Assembly: GCA_020310875.1 (NCBI GenBank)
Contig: CM035422.1
Location: forward strand, 52,151,894-52,215,893
Source of the DNA: Ceratopteris richardii
Taxonomy: Eukaryota > Streptophyta > Polypodiopsida > Polypodiales > Pteridaceae
Length of the DNA stretch: 64,000 nt
Direction: 5' to 3'
The notes beneath the pieces are model-generated. The model was not told the origin of the DNA and did not search any database. It worked only from the letters and a program-made list of their open reading frames with translations. Below are positions 8,801 through 17,266 of the stretch, one piece after another; the first letter of the stretch is position 1, and each line of letters begins with the position of its first letter. Both the position numbers and the translations under genes were made by a program.

Positions 8801-11284
8801 ATCATGAAGATCATCAATCTCAGGAATAGGAGGGGAATTACCCTTCTCCTTGGCCCATTTCTCTTCCTGTATTTCCCGCAAGAACTCTTGAGAGTACTGT
8901 TGAATTGAAGGAGGTATTCCAGCATCTGTGGAATTAGGAACATAAGCTCCCATTGGTGGTGAGCTTCCTCTTTCAATAACTTTTTGAGCCTGTGGAGGTA
9001 AAGAAACTTGTGGTTTGTTTACCAACTGCTCTAATCTTTCTAGTAAGCCTTGGAAATGCAAATCCGGTTTGACAGAGTTTGTCTGATTGAACTTTTGACT
9101 AGTCTCAAGTATAGCTTGAGCTTGTTCTACCATTTTCATGCACATTTTCATCCGTTCAATCTCTAAATCTGCTCTAGGGTAACTCTTGTCTAGGTTTGCA
9201 GTTGTTGGCCCTTCTTGAAGACGAGTCTGGTAGGCCTTCAACATCATGTCCAAGCCTTCTGGGGTTGGATCTGCAAGAACAGACCCTGGTTGTGGGTTAT
9301 TTACAATGGGTGGTGGGGTGGAATGAGGTGGAGTGGATGGAGCTTCGGTATGTGAGGGGCTTTGAGATGCAATGTCTTCTATTTTTGTTTTGGTATCCCT
9401 TAGGCTTTCTTCTAGCTCGGATAGCTTTTTGTTCCACTTGCGATTAGCCTTCTCTCTGGTATCCTTCCATGTTCTTGGCTTCCTCTTACTAGGCTCTCCT
9501 GACTCACTTGACTCCGATTGCTCGGATGGTTTTGCTTGTTGTGCAGCCTGTGCCCTAGTAACTGCCTGTACAGGAGCCACATTACTGCTACTTGAACTTG
9601 AATCTGCCACTAAGCCTACCACGTTGATGGGTGTAACCTTGGGTGCACTAGAGGGGTTTCTCGGACACTCTCTAGGAAGATGTTCTTGGCCACACTCAGG
9701 ACAAAAGCCTTGTATTGTAATGTTTTGCCCTTGTCCCAGAGCTGGTTGGTGGGGGCATTCACGAATGAAATGGTCGCCCTGACATCTAAAGCATGGTCCT
9801 CTAGGGGCTTGTGGTCTTACTTGTCTCAATTGGGGCCTAGGATTTGGATTCGTATACATGACATTGGAGTATTCTGGCTCCCAATTTTGTTCCATAGGTG
9901 GTGTCTCATATTGACACTGAGAAGTCTCACTTTGCTCAGGTGACTTTATATAATAAGCATGTGGACTATCTTCATGGAAGTAGTCTGAACCATGAGCGTG
10001 AAAATCATTTCCTGAGACCAATGGGGTTAGTGGCACCAATGCTCTATTAGGGTTCTCCTCCGCCATCGTATATTTAACTGGGATCACATTGGCAGGAGCT
10101 GGCGGTTGGTTTCCTAGGACTGGTTGTGGCCTATATGGTGCCTGATATGGCTGCTGGTATTGAGGTTGATATTGTTGTGGCCTATAATATGGCTGTTGGT
10201 ACTGATTCTGATACCTACCCTGCTGGTAAGGTTGCTGATAATTTTGTCTAATAGCCTGCCTATTGTAAGGACAATCTTGAGCCGTATGATTTGTGTATTT
10301 TCTCTCAATGGTGCAATACAAAGCATTAGGGTTTCCTTGGGGTTGAGTCATCAACGGAAAAACATTAGCCATGTGATCTCCTCCACATGTATAGCATCGC
10401 TTCACTGAAGTGACCCTTGGCATTTGTCTATTTTGAACTCCTAGCTTTTTGGCCACTTGCTCAGCTATCTCATCTATCTCAGTGGAGGTTCTAGAGGTAT
10501 GACTTGTAGAACTATCAGAGTCCTTATAGAGTTTGGATAGCCCTAACTCCTCACCCAAGTTGTCTTCTATGTCAATGCATATCCGTACACACTCTTCTAT
10601 GGATCTAGGCTCTTTCAAGTATACATATGACCTTAATTTTGTGCTCAATAGGCCATCTAAAAATAGTGCCACCTGTTTGGCTGATGTGGGTAATTCTGGT
10701 ACAGGGCATCTGGATAGTTCTATGCTTTTATTATCTTGAGGAATCCATTCTGGAGTGAGCACTCTGGTTAAGACTGACTTACCTCTAGGGGTCTTGGGTT
10801 CTCCTCCTAGGTCTCCTTTCTCTAGGTCTCCTATCTCGTTCTCAGGAATGATATTTCCAAACTCATCTGTCCTATCTGGTAAGTTGGTAACCACATACAT
10901 TGTTCCTTCCTTATCAATGTAAGCACCCTCTTCGAACTTGACTACTGGGTGTTCAAGTCCAAAGGGTTGGTCAGGATTTTTGAGTTGAACCACTGATCGC
11001 CTTAGACCATCCTCATAGATGCGAGCACCTAATTGGTTGGTCCTGATATACTCCAATTGGGTCTTATAAGGACCTTCTGGTGTCTGTAAATAGGCAGTGC
11101 CTGAGCTACGTGTGGGTCTTTCCATGCTAAAAGACATTCCCGAGTCACTGGTTTCTGAACTTCGTGTGTAAGGATAACCACTAAGCTGTTGAGCCCAAGA
11201 CTTGGCTGTATGGGTGACACTAGCCTCAGATGACCTAATGCTTTGTCTATCCTTGCCTAAGTGTCTGCCAGATCTCAGGTTCAT
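5786..11284 (-). CDS. Gypsy-1 gag-protease-RT-RNase H polyprotein, open for 1,832 codons
   Basis: Starts MNLRSGRHLGKDRQ; the other Gypsy copies also start with MNLRSGR. Approximate residues: gag N-terminus 1-190; end of capsid from 193; zinc knuckles near 296 (CYTCGGDH, last Cys replaced), 496 (CFRCQGDHFIREC) and 528 (CPECGQEHLPREC), with three rather than four residues before the His; charged coiled stretch near 620; retropepsin DSGAG near 973 and ILGRPF about 90 residues on; RT with YVDD near 1543; RNase H HVDAS near 1685. The last 30 codons are Copia-1 LTR, so integrase is disconnected. There are no stops, unlike every other Gypsy copy here. Compared with Gypsy-3, most of the capsid domain is missing in frame between SIELS and RCPVPELP. 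Protease, RT and RNase H motifs look intact. Confidence 0.93.
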   Translation of the reverse strand: MNLRSGRHLGKDRQSIRSSEASVTHTAKSWAQQLSGYPYTRSSETSDSGMSFSMERPTRSSGTAYLQTPEGPYKTQLEYIRTNQLGARIYEDGLRRSVVQLKNPDQPFGLEHPVVKFEEGAYIDKEGTMYVVTNLPDRTDEFGNIIPENEIGDLEKGDLGGEPKTPRGKSVLTRVLTPEWIPQDNKSIELSRCPVPELPTSAKQVALFLDGLLSTKLRSYVYLKEPRSIEECVRICIDIEDNLGEELGLSKLYKDSDSSTSHTSRTSTEIDEIAEQVAKKLGVQNRQMPRVTSVKRCYTCGGDHMANVFPLMTQPQGNPNALYCTIERKYTNHTAQDCPYNRQAIRQNYQQPYQQGRYQNQYQQPYYRPQQYQPQYQQPYQAPYRPQPVLGNQPPAPANVIPVKYTMAEENPNRALVPLTPLVSGNDFHAHGSDYFHEDSPHAYYIKSPEQSETSQCQYETPPMEQNWEPEYSNVMYTNPNPRPQLRQVRPQAPRGPCFRCQGDHFIRECPHQPALGQGQNITIQGFCPECGQEHLPRECPRNPSSAPKVTPINVVGLVADSSSSSSNVAPVQAVTRAQAAQQAKPSEQSESSESGEPSKRKPRTWKDTREKANRKWNKKLSELEESLRDTKTKIEDIASQSPSHTEAPSTPPHSTPPPIVNNPQPGSVLADPTPEGLDMMLKAYQTRLQEGPTTANLDKSYPRADLEIERMKMCMKMVEQAQAILETSQKFNQTNSVKPDLHFQGLLERLEQLVNKPQVSLPPQAQKVIERGSSPPMGAYVPNSTDAGIPPSIQQYSQEFLREIQEEKWAKEKGNSPPIPEIDDLHDQFPQDISSIYGDQAEQQEDERLDFESNSLQELPHYTGPWESESIQIRAPTILVRNEDSVIPRNTDVVKNTKVQCHLTVEELLKAKPELWNHVKDQVPELESNMPKVGSKQKVPEIPLDKIGDMSEGEEGNTYLPITYQGYTTKAIVDSGAGVAIATTSLWKRWGKPTLRPTRMKLQMADGHFERPLGLLEGITLTTCGVEFEHTFAICDFEKNNVYEMILGRPFLRQLQIVQDWGTNSLYLQHLGVTTKVNLKDYTFRDVPPLQWNPIHKVKEDSISVHSGSSPDPSWLHEDTHLWMCKVAEEEEKHLKAREEGTPPGDRPIKDPAYTPMIFPDEEFEPHGWAEILATMDIAVNEEQWTPHCDEEGYDISVFMCQPLLEECDPNEFIEEEENDDDLESIVMDTYFDSEEHYLEDIGVLTQKEEEPLTSIKTINSKEGSEGSKKKMKRKAVKQEEEESLFEVPENFKKYEVEDQKILVRMPKREAIIGEAYDNKEKTKKIVVTIEGNEERCTYIGDDLSAKEEAELVALLREYREVFAWHYRDLKGVDPKICSHTIPMTADAKPTKQKPYTYNDNYAAKIKEEIDRLIEAGFIYEIEHTEWVSPIVVVPKKNGKLRVCINLKKVNAATMRDSYPLPITEHLLERVAGKEVYSFLDGFSGYNQVAIAPEDQHKTAFATEWGIFAFHVMPFGLTNAPTTFQRLMCHVFKEFLRKSLEVYVDDLCAHSQERSYHIPELRQIFNKCREYRVCLNPEKCVFMVRQGKILGHIVSKNGISTNEDKVRAIAELPRPRNVKEVQAFMGHCGYYRRFIHMYAIIAKPLYGLLTNFEWNEECENSFNELKRRLCTAPILTTPDWSKPFHVHVDASNHAIGCVLAQPTGEGNLDLPIAYASRQLNAAERNYTTTEREGLGMVYAVKKFRHYLLANKFKFFTDHQALLYLVNKPCNTGRLVRWFLLLMEYDFEVVVRKGRTHLRVDHLVGARQSTNCDYTKVRSKDMKRRLKINVMN

Positions 11285-11565
11285 AAGCCTTGGCTTCTAG
11301 TCCCAAAGTTCTCTTCTATTGCTCAAAATCCTTTGGAACACCTTGGTTTTCCAGTTCTCCTGAGGGTCAACTTCAAAATACCCTATCTAATAATCCTGGT
11401 ATTCTTTTTACCGTAACCAGTCAATGTTTTGGTTTTACTCTCCACAAGCTTTCCAACAAAACCAAAATCACAGCAAACGGATTTCGTATGAGAAAGTTAT
11501 GCCAGTTTAGGGTTCTAGGGTTTAAAACAGGGAAACAGGGTCTCTCAGAAAATGCTTCAAATCAG

Positions 11566-12395
11566 GCGATACACGACATTTGTAGGACACGATACTTGAT
11601 ACTTGAGGAACTCGATACACGATACTTGGTATGTATCGCGATACTTGAAGTAGCGATATACGATCTTCAACAAGTATCGCGAGCAAACTCCACGATACAC
11701 GATCTTTGATAGGTATCGCGATCGCTGTATCACGATACACGATACTTGACTATCACGATACTCGGACAAAACGATACTTAGCTCAAGACGATACACGATC
11801 AGTAACAAGTATCGAGATCGGTACGAAACGATACACGATACTTACCTTGTCACGATACACGATAGTTGAGAAATATCACGATACTTGATGTCCACGATAC
11901 TCGATCTTTGAACCAGACGATACACGATATTTCAAGGAAAACGATACGCGATCTCTGACCCAAACGATCTTTGGCCGAAACGATCTTTGGCCTGAAACGA
12001 TACACGATCTTTCAACCTGAAACGATACGCGATCTTTGGTAAGTATCGCGATCTCTGAGAAGCGATACACGATACTTAAGCCAAACGATACACGATCGCT
12101 GGTGAATATCGCAATCTTTGATCAAAACGATCTTTGGCCGAAATGATCTCTGGCCGAAACGATACACGATACCTCTCAAGTATCGCGATCTCTGGCCGAA
12201 ACGATCTCTAGCTGAAACGATACACGATACCTCTCAAGTATCACGATCTCTCGCCGAAACGATCTCTAGCCGAAACGATACACGATACTTGGGAAATATC
12301 GCGATACTCAACCACAGGAGATTCATGATACTTGTCAGGTATCGCGAAACCTCAACCGCGGGAGAAACACGATACTTGGGTTTTTTGGAGTCCAA
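11566..12395 (-). repeat. Gypsy-1 leader array of short CGATAC / TATCGCGATA repeats
   Basis: About 0.8 kb of irregularly spaced copies of ACGATACACGATACTTG and TATCGCGAT, with variants CGATCTTTGGCCGAAA and CGATCTCTGGCCGAAA. Many neighbouring copies are inverted (GATACTT...AAGTATC types) and could form small hairpins in the leader RNA. The array lies between PBS and gag and does not encode protein. Similar arrays occur at the same place in Gypsy-3 and Gypsy-5. The Gypsy-5 array is also followed by the same conserved flank (GGAGTCCAAATTCAAAAATT). Confidence 0.85.
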
Positions 12396-12807
12396 ATTCA
12401 AAAATTTTTGCAAATATGAGTACCTTGTGTCCTCCTTGTCACTCCTATGTGTCTGTAGATGCAAAATCTTCCTTCAAACCCACGATATTGCACTCACGAT
12501 ACTTGGTGCAGGTTTCATCACGTTTGGGGCTGTTCACTCAGATTTTCAGCTATGTTGGTGCTACTTCTTCAGCGCCTCTGTTCTGCACCCTCTCTAAGCT
12601 TCTTGCTCACAACCACAAGTAAAAGCAAGGTGAATGTACTCTAAAAAAATGGAAAAAACTGAGAAGATGAAGGCGGGTGGAGATGGTGATGATGATGAAG
12701 ATGAAGAAGAAGGAAAATTCAAAACTGAACTAAAAATGATGATTTTTTTACCTTCCAACGTCGCTACTCTACGTCTTACCGTCACACGCTCGTCCTCGAA
12801 GCTCTCT

Positions 12808-12826
12808 CCCCGGCAACGGCGCCAAA
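12808..12826 (-). other. Gypsy-1 primer binding site
   Basis: The minus strand reads TTTGGCGCCGTTGCCGGGG, the classic PBS of plant Tat/Athila-type Gypsy elements (usually assigned to tRNA-Asp), five bases inside the LTR. It is unmutated here, unlike Gypsy-4 and Gypsy-5. Confidence 0.93.
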
Positions 12827-12831
12827 TTTGG

Positions 12832-13457
12832 TGTCGCTCTAGCACAATGGTGAGTACCAACGTGAGGAGATACACCTCATAAATGTCAATCTGTGGAGAC
12901 GTGAGGACCGGTATGAAGACCGTGAGCAAGTGATGGCACAAGTGGGTGAGTGAAAGCACACAAGCATGCACACACATACACACACACGCGCACAAGGTAA
13001 GAGCAAAGAGTGGAACAATGGAAAGCTTCGATTACCAAGGAGCTCTCTTACAAAGCTGAAATCTACAACAAGCCAACCTCAAAAATGAGCTCTCCAGCCC
13101 TTTTTATAGTTTTTGAGTGGTTTTGGCCCTGTCCAGACCTAGTGTCCGGCCTAGTTAAAAAATAGGTTCCAGGGCTTATTTGGGGGCTCAAACGGAGTCT
13201 AAAAATTATGAAAATTGGTAGGATGGTAGTTCTAATACTCCTCAAGCTCGAGGACTCCTTGGCTTGAACAAAATGGAGTTACAAAAATGGAAAATGGTAT
13301 TTACAATGGTTTTTAGTGATAAAAATCACTATTTTTGTAGGGATTTCTTCTGAAAATTTGACAGGTGCTTCTTGGAGCTCCCTACTTGCTCCTTCTTCTT
13401 GTGTGTCCACTTCCTTGATGCGCTTCCATGCTTTGTCCTTGACCTTGAGCTTCAACA
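12832..13457 (-). repeat. Gypsy-1 5' LTR (about 626 bp)
   Basis: Plus strand begins TGTCGCTCTAGCACAATGG and ends TTCAACA. Homologous to the two Gypsy-5 LTRs and more distantly to the Gypsy-7 LTR. Inner boundary is set by the PBS and by analogy with Gypsy-5, whose target duplication fixes the ends. Confidence 0.9.
13101..13108 (-). promoter_or_regulatory. TATA box of Gypsy-1 LTR
   Basis: The minus strand reads TATAAAAA inside AAAACTATAAAAAGGG. The same motif is conserved in both Gypsy-5 LTRs (30217-30224, 43175-43182) and in Gypsy-7 (59585-59592), which supports a core promoter role. Confidence 0.65.
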
Positions 13458-14595
13458 ACATGGACCATATATTATACATCAGATAAGCAACAGCGGAGCC
13501 ATTCAACTAGCTAACATAGACGGAGAAATCATGCCAAACTTTATAAGTGGATGTAGAGTTAAGAGGTATGATTGCCCATTAACAGTTGATGAATGGAGAA
13601 GGTTGCAACAAGCTCAAAACAGGAAAAGAGAAGAGGAAGACATTAGAAAAGAAGCTCAACAGGAAGCTAGGGAAAGGATAAGAAAAATCAATGAGCTTAG
13701 GGAAGTCTGTTTATGTGAAACTCCTCTCAAACCAAAGGAACATGTCCCTGTGATGATAATGGATTTTCAAAATGAAAGCATTAGGGTTTTGATAGATTCT
13801 GGAGCACAAGTAAATCTGATTAGTTCAGCCGTGGTAAGTAAATTCAACATAAAAAGAAAGGAAAGTAGAACCCTAATCAAAACATTGGAAGGTCAAATAG
13901 TATAGAGCATGTCTTCACTAACTATTGAAGTAAAGTTTAATAAAGAATATATGAAAATAGACTGTGAAGAATGGCCAGATAATTTGATGACTGAAAAAGT
14001 GATTTTAGGTTAACCATGGCTTCAACAAGGTAAAGTGATCTTGGATTTTGAAAAAATGGAGCTTAAATTGAACATAAATGACAAAAGGTTTTTAATATTT
14101 CTATTGAGTAATGAAAAGCAGGAAATTCCATCAAATGTGCATGATATACACTTTGAAGGATTCACTTTTGCATTTGAGGATATACAGACATTGCCAACAC
14201 AAATGGTAAATGATCAAGCTTCATATAATCAAAATCAGCAAAAGATTGGAAGAACAAAGAAAAGTGAAGAGATAGGAAGAAGATGGCAATCATGGCATTG
14301 TCTAAAGAATCAAAACATCAGAGCAAAAAGCACATGGAATCAAAGTCTACAGCAGGTCTACTCATTAAAACAGGAAGCAAGGACGAAATGGATATGGAAA
14401 CCAAAAACTCTTACAGAATGCTTATCCAAAGGGAATGGTTGTTTGCTGGGAACCAGACCAATTGGAGTCAGGAAGTATTGGGTTAAAAAAATCAGAACTG
14501 TTCCAGTGGAAAAAAGATCATCCAGATTTGATCTATATCTAGAAAATCATAAAAATTATGGAAAAATAAATATCAGACTTGATTTTCTTTTCTAA
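13458..14595 (+). pseudogene. Gypsy-2 integrase C-terminus fused to second retropepsin-like domain
   Basis: One reading frame. It opens with HGPYIIHQISNSGAIQLAN and PNFISGCRVKRY, the typical C-terminal end of plant Gypsy integrases. A basic/acidic helix follows (KREEEDIRKEAQQEARERIRK), then a protease-like domain: VLIDSGAQVNLIS, and ILG-PWLQ about 70 residues later, the two hallmarks of retropepsins. The tail has W/K-rich pieces (KWIWKPK, KYWVKK) like the W-x-P-K region of Gypsy-5. The frame is broken by TAG at 13903-13905 and by TAA at 14011-14013 inside the ILG-PWL motif. The upstream integrase is beyond Gypsy-1. In an intact element this would be a post-integrase protease-like extension of pol; its substrate is unknown. 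Confidence 0.82.
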
Positions 14596-15097
14596 AAAGA
14601 GAACGAGGAGGGGAAGAAAAGAAAGAAAAAAATTATTATGAAAAAAAATGAAAATGAAAAAAGAAAAAAAATATACAAAAAAGTATTAGGAAAAAAGAGA
14701 GAGAAAAAATTCATTATTGAAAAAAAAAAGAGAAAGGAAAATTGAGAAAAATTGTTTATTTTCTGTTGTTTTTTACAAAAATCATATGTCACAAAGCAAG
14801 ATATAGGTAGAAGAATAGTAGAGATCTATTTATTTTTCATTTTTTTTATTTTTTATTTTTTTCAGCAGTTAGTTTTCTAGTTAATTTTTTGTTTTCTATC
14901 ATTTGATACATGATTTGTTTTTCCAAAAGAGTGGTTAGGAAAAGGGACTGCACTAGACATCTTGCTACACCTGTGATGATCACTTTTTGAGTCTTTCCTG
15001 GAGAAATGGAATTTATTTTGGATTTTATTTTCATTCTTATGTCATGACATCTAAAAATAAATCCCTACATATTACTCTTTGATTTCTTGCAACTTAG
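14596..15097 (+). other. Spacer between pol end and accessory ORF, A-rich then T-rich
   Basis: No gene. 14596-14760 is strongly A/G-rich on the plus strand (runs of A with single G), and 14821-14872 is T-rich, so the two could pair in RNA. A purine run GAGGAGGGGAAGAAAAG near 14605 resembles a PPT but has no LTR beside it. Confidence 0.6.
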
Positions 15098-15121
15098 GTG
15101 GGTAGAGTTTTTCTTTGTGTA

Positions 15122-15136
15122 TTTTATTTTCCTCAG
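15122..15136 (+). promoter_or_regulatory. Possible 3' splice site before accessory ORF
   Basis: TTTTATTTTCCTCAG lies four bases before the ATG of the accessory ORF and matches the plant polypyrimidine-CAG acceptor consensus. Inference: the downstream ORF could be translated from a spliced subgenomic RNA, as retroviral env genes are. No donor can be identified because the element's 5' end is outside the window. Confidence 0.35.
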
Positions 15137-15139
15137 AAA

Positions 15140-17266
15140 ATGGTGAATACAAAGGAGTTGCCAATTCATGACTTCAAGGCAGAATCAGTGGTTCTATCAA
15201 GAGGCCATTGGTTTTTGGACAGTGAAACTGTGGAGGAACAAGTGGACCTGGAGTCAGATGATGAGCCAAAAATTCCAGAGGCTGAGAAGGTGGTGAAGGA
15301 ACTTAAGGAGACCCTAAACATCATTGGCCAACACATATTTACAGTGGGAGTAGGAGGATACAAGTATACAATGTTGTGTCAGGAATTCTACAGGTTCCAA
15401 AGAGTGGCAGACAATATGAAAAGATGGAAGGCAGTAGGACTGCACAGAATATTGGAGGAGCCTATTTTTTTCATTGATTTTGAGAGAGTATCACAAGTAA
15501 TGAATAGTTTGACAGAAATAGGAAGAGGGAATGATGCCTATTTCAGATGCAAAGTCAAAAACAAAGATAATCAGGAAGTAGGTATCACTATTAGAGCAGA
15601 ACATATCAGAGCAGCACTACAATTCTACACAATGGGAACCAAACTTGACCCGAGTTTTGTCAAAAAGAATAAGGAAACTTACACAGGATATGCAAAATTC
15701 ATTGACTTTAAAGGAAGGGAGAATGAAGAATATGCCGTAAGGATGTTTTTACAATACTTTTGTTTTCCAAAATTACCAAGATATACCATGCCGCATAAGT
15801 CAGTGACATTATTGATGTTCAACAACAAGGATAGAACCAAACCTTTTGGAGTCATGGATGTCTCACCATACATCCATGAACAGCTGAAAGAAGAAGCAAA
15901 GCACTGGGAACAGAAGAAGTTCATGAATGGAGCTCAGTTCTTAACAAGAATCATTTATCATGTTCTAGAGATGGAAGATCAACTGAAATTAGCTCCAGAG
16001 GCACAGTATTTCAGAAGCCTTATGGCTGGAATCAAGAGTCCTCCAAGGAAAATGACTGAAAGGGAAACAGAAGGACAAACCCGCATGAGGGGAACATGTA
16101 TGAAAAGGAAGATGATATCTGAGGAAGTAATTCCTATAAAGAAAAGAAGGTTGGACCCAAGGAAAGTGGAACTAGAAATGGAGGAAGCTACAAAAGAGGA
16201 ACTTGAGGAGGCACAGAAACAGGTTCAATCCTCTAGTGAACCTCATCCACCCCAAACAAGCAAAGAGAAATTATACACCTATTTAACCCAAGGAAACAAC
16301 AAAAGAGCTATGTATGAGGCACAATATCAGAAAATGCTGGAAGACTACTCATGCAAAGCTACAGACTGGGTTCAGGAGGAGGTGGAGCACTATGAAGCAC
16401 TCCATGATCAAATGATGACAGCTGAAACTGAGGAGGTGTTTGTCAGGAAAGAAGTTGAGTTGCTGGCCTATTTCAAGGAATTGCAAGGACCTCCAGAGAC
16501 CAGAACCACTGTTGTGGTGAAAAAGAAGGTTCCAAGGAAATCAATACAAAAGAAGAAATTGACCAAGAAGGGAAAGGGCAAATCCATAGTTGAAACTGTT
16601 GTCACCAAAGAGAGGGAGGAAGTAATCTTGGAAGAAACACAAAAGCCATCCATGGTTGAAGAAGTATCAAGACCCACAGAACCAGAAATAGGAGGACCTT
16701 CACACTTTTCATCTGATTCTGACAGTGATATTGAGAGTTTTCTGTTAAAAAGTCTAAATTTGTCAATACCAAATACTCCTAATGTCATTATACAGACCTC
16801 TGAGAAACAAAAGACACCTGAGGAATTGAAGAGGAAGTCTCAGGAGAAGCCACTTCAAGAACAGGCAGAAAAACAGCTCAGTCTGGAAGATGAAAGAAGG
16901 TTAATAAAGGGAAAAGCGGTAATAATAGAACAGGCAAGTGAAATAAGGGAAGAAGTGAGATGTGGACTAGTGCATACTGGGATGGAATCCCTATGGACAA
17001 AACCCTCACAGACCTACTTCAAACTAGAGGAGAGCATAGAAGAAATAGCCAAGAAGGCACAAGTGAGCAGCTCAGTCATAAAACAAAAAGGCACAGATCA
17101 AGATTCACTACAGGAAGCAGAGGAAATATTTGAGAAAGGTAATGTTCAAGAAGTCACAGGGAAAGTAGTGGAAAAAGAGATCATTCAGAGTATAAAGGAG
17201 GAATACAACATGACAGTGAACCAACAGACAAAAGATCAGAAGAAGAATATTCAGAGGATTTTGTGA
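15140..17266 (+). CDS. Gypsy-2 accessory ORF A, large unknown protein (N-terminal part)
   Basis: Not a gag-pol protein and not a family I recognise. I start it at the ATG giving MVNTKELPIHDF; 14 more codons are open upstream, but the splice-like CAG precedes this ATG. Residues 1-300 look like a folded helical domain. The block near 195-270 (FCFPKLPRYTMPHK ... HWEQKKFMNGAQFL-RIIY) is matched in Gypsy-7 by FAFPAQD-FTMPHK ... HRWERKKVIHGYYALMRIIY. Residues 300-700 are highly charged, rich in E and K, with a basic patch (KKKVPRKSIQKKKLTKKGKGK, split here after KKKL) and probable coiled coils. There is no signal peptide or clear membrane segment. It lies sense to pol, between pol and the 3' LTR, where env-like genes sit in some plant Gypsy lineages. 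It overlaps the next ORF in another frame. Confidence 0.75.
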   Translation: MVNTKELPIHDFKAESVVLSRGHWFLDSETVEEQVDLESDDEPKIPEAEKVVKELKETLNIIGQHIFTVGVGGYKYTMLCQEFYRFQRVADNMKRWKAVGLHRILEEPIFFIDFERVSQVMNSLTEIGRGNDAYFRCKVKNKDNQEVGITIRAEHIRAALQFYTMGTKLDPSFVKKNKETYTGYAKFIDFKGRENEEYAVRMFLQYFCFPKLPRYTMPHKSVTLLMFNNKDRTKPFGVMDVSPYIHEQLKEEAKHWEQKKFMNGAQFLTRIIYHVLEMEDQLKLAPEAQYFRSLMAGIKSPPRKMTERETEGQTRMRGTCMKRKMISEEVIPIKKRRLDPRKVELEMEEATKEELEEAQKQVQSSSEPHPPQTSKEKLYTYLTQGNNKRAMYEAQYQKMLEDYSCKATDWVQEEVEHYEALHDQMMTAETEEVFVRKEVELLAYFKELQGPPETRTTVVVKKKVPRKSIQKKKLTKKGKGKSIVETVVTKEREEVILEETQKPSMVEEVSRPTEPEIGGPSHFSSDSDSDIESFLLKSLNLSIPNTPNVIIQTSEKQKTPEELKRKSQEKPLQEQAEKQLSLEDERRLIKGKAVIIEQASEIREEVRCGLVHTGMESLWTKPSQTYFKLEESIEEIAKKAQVSSSVIKQKGTDQDSLQEAEEIFEKGNVQEVTGKVVEKEIIQSIKEEYNMTVNQQTKDQKKNIQRIL

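Larger units (their letters stand above)
5877..13457 (-). mobile_element. Gypsy-1 retrotransposon, 5' part (LTR, leader, gag, PR, RT, RNase H)
   Basis: Ty3/Gypsy element on the minus strand. From its 5' end it has LTR, PBS, a 1.5-kb leader with short hairpin repeats, and one very long gag-pol frame cut by the Copia-1 insertion. Integrase and the 3' LTR lie left of the window. The outer edge of the 5' LTR abuts plus-strand integrase sequence of Gypsy-2, so Gypsy-1 inserted there; ACATG at 13458-13462 is the likely right-hand target copy. The leader outside the repeat array (11285-11565 and 12396-12807) shows no gene. Confidence 0.93.

Noticed and set aside
9372..9782. Plus-strand frame of 136 codons opposite Gypsy-1 gag
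   Set aside because: Antisense shadow of a strongly supported gag-pol frame; no domain or codon support.
12118..12597. Plus-strand open frame of 159 codons in the Gypsy-1 leader
   Set aside because: It is made of the CGATAC/CGATCT short repeats read in one frame. Related leaders keep the DNA words but not this frame.
14600..14625. Internal purine run as a second PPT of Gypsy-2
   Set aside because: No LTR start (TGTTG) follows it, and the real PPT-LTR pair is at 18334-18347.
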